A DNA stretch of 64,000 nucleotides, taken from NCBI RefSeq assembly GCF_011044175.1, contig NZ_CP049057.1, positions 883,501 through 947,500 on the forward strand, given 5' to 3'. Made by a program: the position numbers and the translations under genes. Below the pieces are notes generated by a model. The model ran no database searches and had not been told where the DNA came from. It saw only the letters and a list, made by a program, of their open reading frames with translations. Source of the stretch: Rasiella rasia. GTDB lineage: Bacteria; Bacteroidota; Bacteroidia; Flavobacteriales; Flavobacteriaceae. Positions 60,590-64,000 of the stretch are shown piece after piece. Position 1 is the stretch's first letter. Every line of letters starts with the position of its first letter.

Positions 60590-62620
60590 TTATTGAAATT
60601 TTTCAAACCATGCTAAGGTGTGTGCCACCTTGGTAATTAAATTACTAGGTCGTGCCGCTATACCGTGCGAAGCTTCAGGAATTTCAACCAAAACGGTTTC
60701 AATTTTACGCAGTTTAAGGGCATGATACAATTGTTTAGCCTCGCTAGGCGGGGTACGCAAATCGTTCATACCTACCATAACCATAGTTGGAGTTTCTACG
60801 TTGCCAACTAAAGATATTGGCGAAAACTTCCAGTAGTTTTCAAAATTTTCCCAAGGTTGCCCGGGATATCTAGAATTGGCGTATCCATAATAGTTATCTG
60901 CTACCAACGTCTTACTAATCCAATTCATTACTGGCTTTGCAACTACTGCTGCTTTAAACTCATTTGATTTCCCTATCATCCATGCTGTCATAATTCCGCC
61001 AGCACTACCCCCAGTAACATACAATCGGTCTTTAGCAACAATTCCTTTATTAACTAGCTCGTGTACGCCGTCCATTACATCGTTGTAATCTTCGCCTGGG
61101 TAATTGTTGTACAAAAGATTACCAAATTCTTCTCCGTAACTCGTGCTACCACGCGGATTGGGATAAAAAACAACATAACCTGCTGCTGCGTACAATTGAA
61201 TTTCGGCTGAAAAATGCGGACCATAATTTAAAATAGGACCCCCGTGATTTTCTACCAACAACGGATACTTCTTGGACGTATCGTAATTAGGAGGATAAAC
61301 CACCCAGCCTTGTATTTTCCTTTGATCGAACGTTGACGTATACCACATTTCCTCTACCTCGCCTAAATCTCTATATGCTAATAAGTCTTCATTTAGTTGT
61401 GTTAATGTAGTCGTATTGTTTTTTTGGAATACGGCTACATCTGCTGGTCGATTCGCTTTAGATAAGGTATAGGCAATTGTATTATTATTGCTTACTGAAA
61501 AAGATCCGCTGGCATATGGACGCCCCAATGTTGTTCCCCCTACATTACTAACAAGCTCAGTTAGTTTTCCGTTTAGACTTAAATAACCAATTTTGGTGAG
61601 TCCTAAGTCGTTGTATTGTATGTACAATCCTTTACTATCACTAGCCCATATAGCGTTAGAGATACTTCTGTCCATAGCATTAGAAATCGCTTTTTTAGAA
61701 GATCCATCTGTATTCATTATGTGCAATACACTGGTCTGATAGGTTTGAACTTTATCTACAAACCCAATAAATGCAATATGCTTTCCATCTGGTGAAACTT
61801 TTGGTGCTCTATCTGGTCCCGGACTGGTAGTTAACGTCTTAATAAAACCTGACTGCACGTTTACAGCATAGACTTCACTATTTCTAAAATCGTATTCCCA
61901 GTCTTCATTTCGGTTAGAGGAAAAGTAAATTTGAGTACCATCGCTACCCCAAGACAGGCTACCCCCATGGTTAAAATCGCCAGAGGTAAGTTGCCTCGGC
62001 GCTCCTCCATCTGCTGGAATTGTGAAAATATGACTAAATCCAGGTTTTAAATATCCCGCTCCATCAGCTTCATGCTTTAGTCGGTCTGTAATTCGTGGTG
62101 CTTTAGCCCATTTAGCACCTTTAGGTTTTGCGGGCATTTTGGCTAAGACTGGCGCTTTGGCATTCACCTTCATGCTAAATGCAATGTGCGTTCCGTTGGG
62201 AGACCATGTAATATTTGAAGGGCTATTTTCAAGCTGTGTTAGTTTTGCAAGCGCACCAGAATTGGTCCAATACACATAAATTTCGCTTCCTTCTCCTTCA
62301 CTACTTACAAACGCAATACGATTGCCGTCTGGAGACCAACGTGCCGATCCTTCATTTACATCTCTTGTAGTGAGCTTATGATGTGTTTTACCATCTGCAC
62401 TAAGTAGCCAAAGGTTACCTTTAGAGCGATCCTTCATAATATCGAAACCTGTACGACGATAAATTACGAATTCACCATTAGGAGAAATTTGTGGGTCTCC
62501 TGCATATTCTAGCTGAAAAACATCCAGATATTCAAACGATTTCTGGGCTTGACCAACTAAAATTTCCGTAGTAAAAAGAAGAATAAAAACAATAAAAATG
62601 TATTGAGAATACGTACGCAT
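60590..62620 (-). CDS. S9-family prolyl oligopeptidase-like peptidase
   Basis: 676 aa with a signal peptide (ending EILVGQ). The N-terminal beta-propeller (about 30-420) is made of WD40/TolB-like units (SPNGEFVIYRR, SPDGNRIAFVSSEG, SPNGTHIAF). The C-terminal alpha/beta hydrolase has Ser539 in TGGSAGGIMT, acid in VGMNDLRTPP and His in EASHGIAARPS. Resembles acylaminoacyl-peptidase/DPP-type S9C enzymes. Secreted or periplasmic peptide hydrolysis. Confidence 0.93.
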   Translation of the reverse strand: MRTYSQYIFIVFILLFTTEILVGQAQKSFEYLDVFQLEYAGDPQISPNGEFVIYRRTGFDIMKDRSKGNLWLLSADGKTHHKLTTRDVNEGSARWSPDGNRIAFVSSEGEGSEIYVYWTNSGALAKLTQLENSPSNITWSPNGTHIAFSMKVNAKAPVLAKMPAKPKGAKWAKAPRITDRLKHEADGAGYLKPGFSHIFTIPADGGAPRQLTSGDFNHGGSLSWGSDGTQIYFSSNRNEDWEYDFRNSEVYAVNVQSGFIKTLTTSPGPDRAPKVSPDGKHIAFIGFVDKVQTYQTSVLHIMNTDGSSKKAISNAMDRSISNAIWASDSKGLYIQYNDLGLTKIGYLSLNGKLTELVSNVGGTTLGRPYASGSFSVSNNNTIAYTLSKANRPADVAVFQKNNTTTLTQLNEDLLAYRDLGEVEEMWYTSTFDQRKIQGWVVYPPNYDTSKKYPLLVENHGGPILNYGPHFSAEIQLYAAAGYVVFYPNPRGSTSYGEEFGNLLYNNYPGEDYNDVMDGVHELVNKGIVAKDRLYVTGGSAGGIMTAWMIGKSNEFKAAVVAKPVMNWISKTLVADNYYGYANSRYPGQPWENFENYWKFSPISLVGNVETPTMVMVGMNDLRTPPSEAKQLYHALKLRKIETVLVEIPEASHGIAARPSNLITKVAHTLAWFEKFQ

Positions 62621-62663
62621 GATAAAAGAGATTTAGAATTGAAAGATACAAGTTTTGATACGT

Positions 62664-62694
62664 TTCTCAAATTGTCTTATCTCCCTTATCTTTG
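62664..62694 (+). promoter_or_regulatory. Candidate promoter of the BNR lipoprotein gene
   Basis: TATCTTTG (62687-62694) with TTC at the -33 position 20 bp upstream. Confidence 0.45.
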
Positions 62695-62707
62695 AAAAAA
62701 AAGCACT

Positions 62708-64000
62708 ATGAAATTTACATTCCTAAAAAGTATTGTTCTTGGGATATTTGCGGTACTATTATTTAGTTGTCACTCGAATAATGAAACAGCACCTGTAGCG
62801 AAGAAGTTTTCAGAAAACAATCAATACCCACTGGAGTGGATGTACAATCAGCGTGCTTATCCTGATAATTATATAAACAAGCAGGCAATGGTAGATGCTA
62901 TTGCACAGACCAAAAGTATTCTTGCTGCAAGAAATATTGCAGGCGGTGACTGGGAATTTGTGGGGCCATTAAATACAGGAGGGCGTGTTACAGACGTGGC
63001 TATTTCGCCAGATAGTGATGACGTTTTATTTGTGGGTACTGCGGTAGGTGGTGTTTTTAAGACTACAGATGGCGGTGAAAATTGGACTCCCATTTTTGAT
63101 GACATCGGAAAAGCGTCTATTGGGAATATCGCTATTGCACCTTCTAATTCGCAACGAATTTACGTAGGAACAGGAGAGGCTAATGGAAGTGCAACATCGG
63201 GAGCATTTTTTGGAGATGGCGTTTATCGATCTGATGATGGCGGGACTTCTTGGCAACATACCGGACTTGAAGATTCAGATCATATTGGTCGTATAGTAGT
63301 AGACCCAACAGATGAAGACAGAGCATTTGTTGCTGCAACTGGGACGCTATATGGGTATAACAATGAGCGAGGAATTTATAGAACTACAAATGCTGGAACC
63401 GATTGGGAACAGGTTTTATTTGTTACAGATTCTACAGCAGCTATCGATGTAGCAATGAACCCTGTAGATACCGATATTCTATTTGCAGCCACTTGGGAAC
63501 GTACCCGCAAGCCATGGCAACGTGATTATGGCGGACTTACTTCTGGTGTATACCGATCATTAGATGGTGGAGATACTTGGGTAGAATTAGGTGCTTCAAA
63601 CGGATTACCTGCTCCAGACGCTCAAACAGGGCGTATTGGATTGGCAGTTTCGGAGTCTAGCCCAAGCACTGTTTATGCGCGTTATACTACCAATGAAATA
63701 ACGAATGTCTTTAATGGGCTGTATAAATCTACAGACAATGGAGACAATTGGACGCTTGTAACATTAGGAGAACTTAGTACTATTGATGCTTCGTTTGGTT
63801 GGTTCTTCGGAAATGTTCGTGTGAATCCAGAAGATGCAGACGAGGTTTTTGTTTTAGGGCAGCGCATTTTCAGAACTTCAAACAGTGGAACTTCGTGGCA
63901 AGAAATTAATGGTATGCATGTAGATCATCATGCCTTAGAATACTCTAAAAATAACAACAATTTTTTATTGGCAGGAAACGATGGTGGCGCTTATACTTCT
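62708..64000 (+). CDS. BNR/sortilin-like propeller lipoprotein, 3' end beyond window
   Basis: 431 codons are open to the window end. Lipobox at C21 (AVLLFSC). From about residue 80 it has repeated BNR/VPS10-type blades: GVFKTTDGGENWTPI, GVYRSDDGGTSWQHTG, GIYRTTNAGTDWEQV, GVYRSLDGGDTWVEL, GLYKSTDNGDNWTLV. Such proteins are large surface glycosidase- or sortilin-like propellers, often near peptidases; a full-length protein of about 1000 residues would be usual. Function unknown. Confidence 0.87.
   Translation, partial: MKFTFLKSIVLGIFAVLLFSCHSNNETAPVAKKFSENNQYPLEWMYNQRAYPDNYINKQAMVDAIAQTKSILAARNIAGGDWEFVGPLNTGGRVTDVAISPDSDDVLFVGTAVGGVFKTTDGGENWTPIFDDIGKASIGNIAIAPSNSQRIYVGTGEANGSATSGAFFGDGVYRSDDGGTSWQHTGLEDSDHIGRIVVDPTDEDRAFVAATGTLYGYNNERGIYRTTNAGTDWEQVLFVTDSTAAIDVAMNPVDTDILFAATWERTRKPWQRDYGGLTSGVYRSLDGGDTWVELGASNGLPAPDAQTGRIGLAVSESSPSTVYARYTTNEITNVFNGLYKSTDNGDNWTLVTLGELSTIDASFGWFFGNVRVNPEDADEVFVLGQRIFRTSNSGTSWQEINGMHVDHHALEYSKNNNNFLLAGNDGGAYTS

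Overview
The window looks like chromosomal DNA of a marine-type member of the Flavobacteriaceae (Bacteroidota). The evidence is the AT-rich base composition, three proteins with C-terminal type IX secretion (T9SS) sorting domains, many lipoproteins with SC-type lipoboxes, TAnnTTTG-type promoters, a membrane-anchored AraC regulator, DUF5916, bacillithiol deacetylase BshB1, and ClpB starting MNFNNYTIKS. Species cannot be named from the sequence alone.

Layout. 1-2547 (-) is the 5' part of a very long secreted repeat protein, open at the window edge. 2.7-13.7 kb is mostly core: a TPR-containing hybrid two-component regulator, ClpB, a redoxin/cytochrome c/copper-monooxygenase-like lipoprotein, CsbD, a histidine phosphatase, a nitroreductase, a thioesterase, an aspartyl protease and a small conserved protein. 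At 13,753-19,251 a 5.4-kb segment lies between two identical 52-bp copies of the terminator that follows tRNA-Ser(UGA). It carries a T9SS protein made of near-identical tandem repeats, a 7TM-AraC regulator and a decayed gene fragment. I read it as an inserted accessory island.

19.6-29.4 kb holds a DUF5916 outer-membrane protein, a 1819-aa ExeM/NucH-type extracellular nuclease with HYR repeats and a T9SS tail, an SH3b protein and a HAD phosphatase. 29.4-36.9 kb is a type I restriction-modification operon on the minus strand in the order hsdR-hsdS-X-hsdM. X is a 610-aa protein with a C-terminal PD-(D/E)xK-like nuclease motif, translationally coupled to hsdM. It is the best candidate in the window for something not well described.

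38.2-39.9 kb is a compact stress-type cluster: small hydrophilic proteins, a 16-Cys four-helix copper-binding protein and, divergently, a DUF2383 protein, with a perfect TTTAACA-N5-TGTTAAA inverted repeat between the two transcription units. 39.9-62.6 kb is ordinary flavobacterial chromosome: MBL/rhodanese sulfur enzyme, M28 peptidase, T9SS esterase, di-haem peroxidase, lipoproteins, glutamine cyclotransferase, SRP RNA, SDR, transaldolase-like aldolase, a 1152-aa TraB/GumN protein, tRNA-His, a transsulfuration enzyme overlapping bshB1, hutI-hutG, GNAT, MBL lipoprotein and an S9 peptidase. The window ends inside a BNR/sortilin-like lipoprotein.

No CRISPR array, rRNA, transposase or recognisable integrase was seen.
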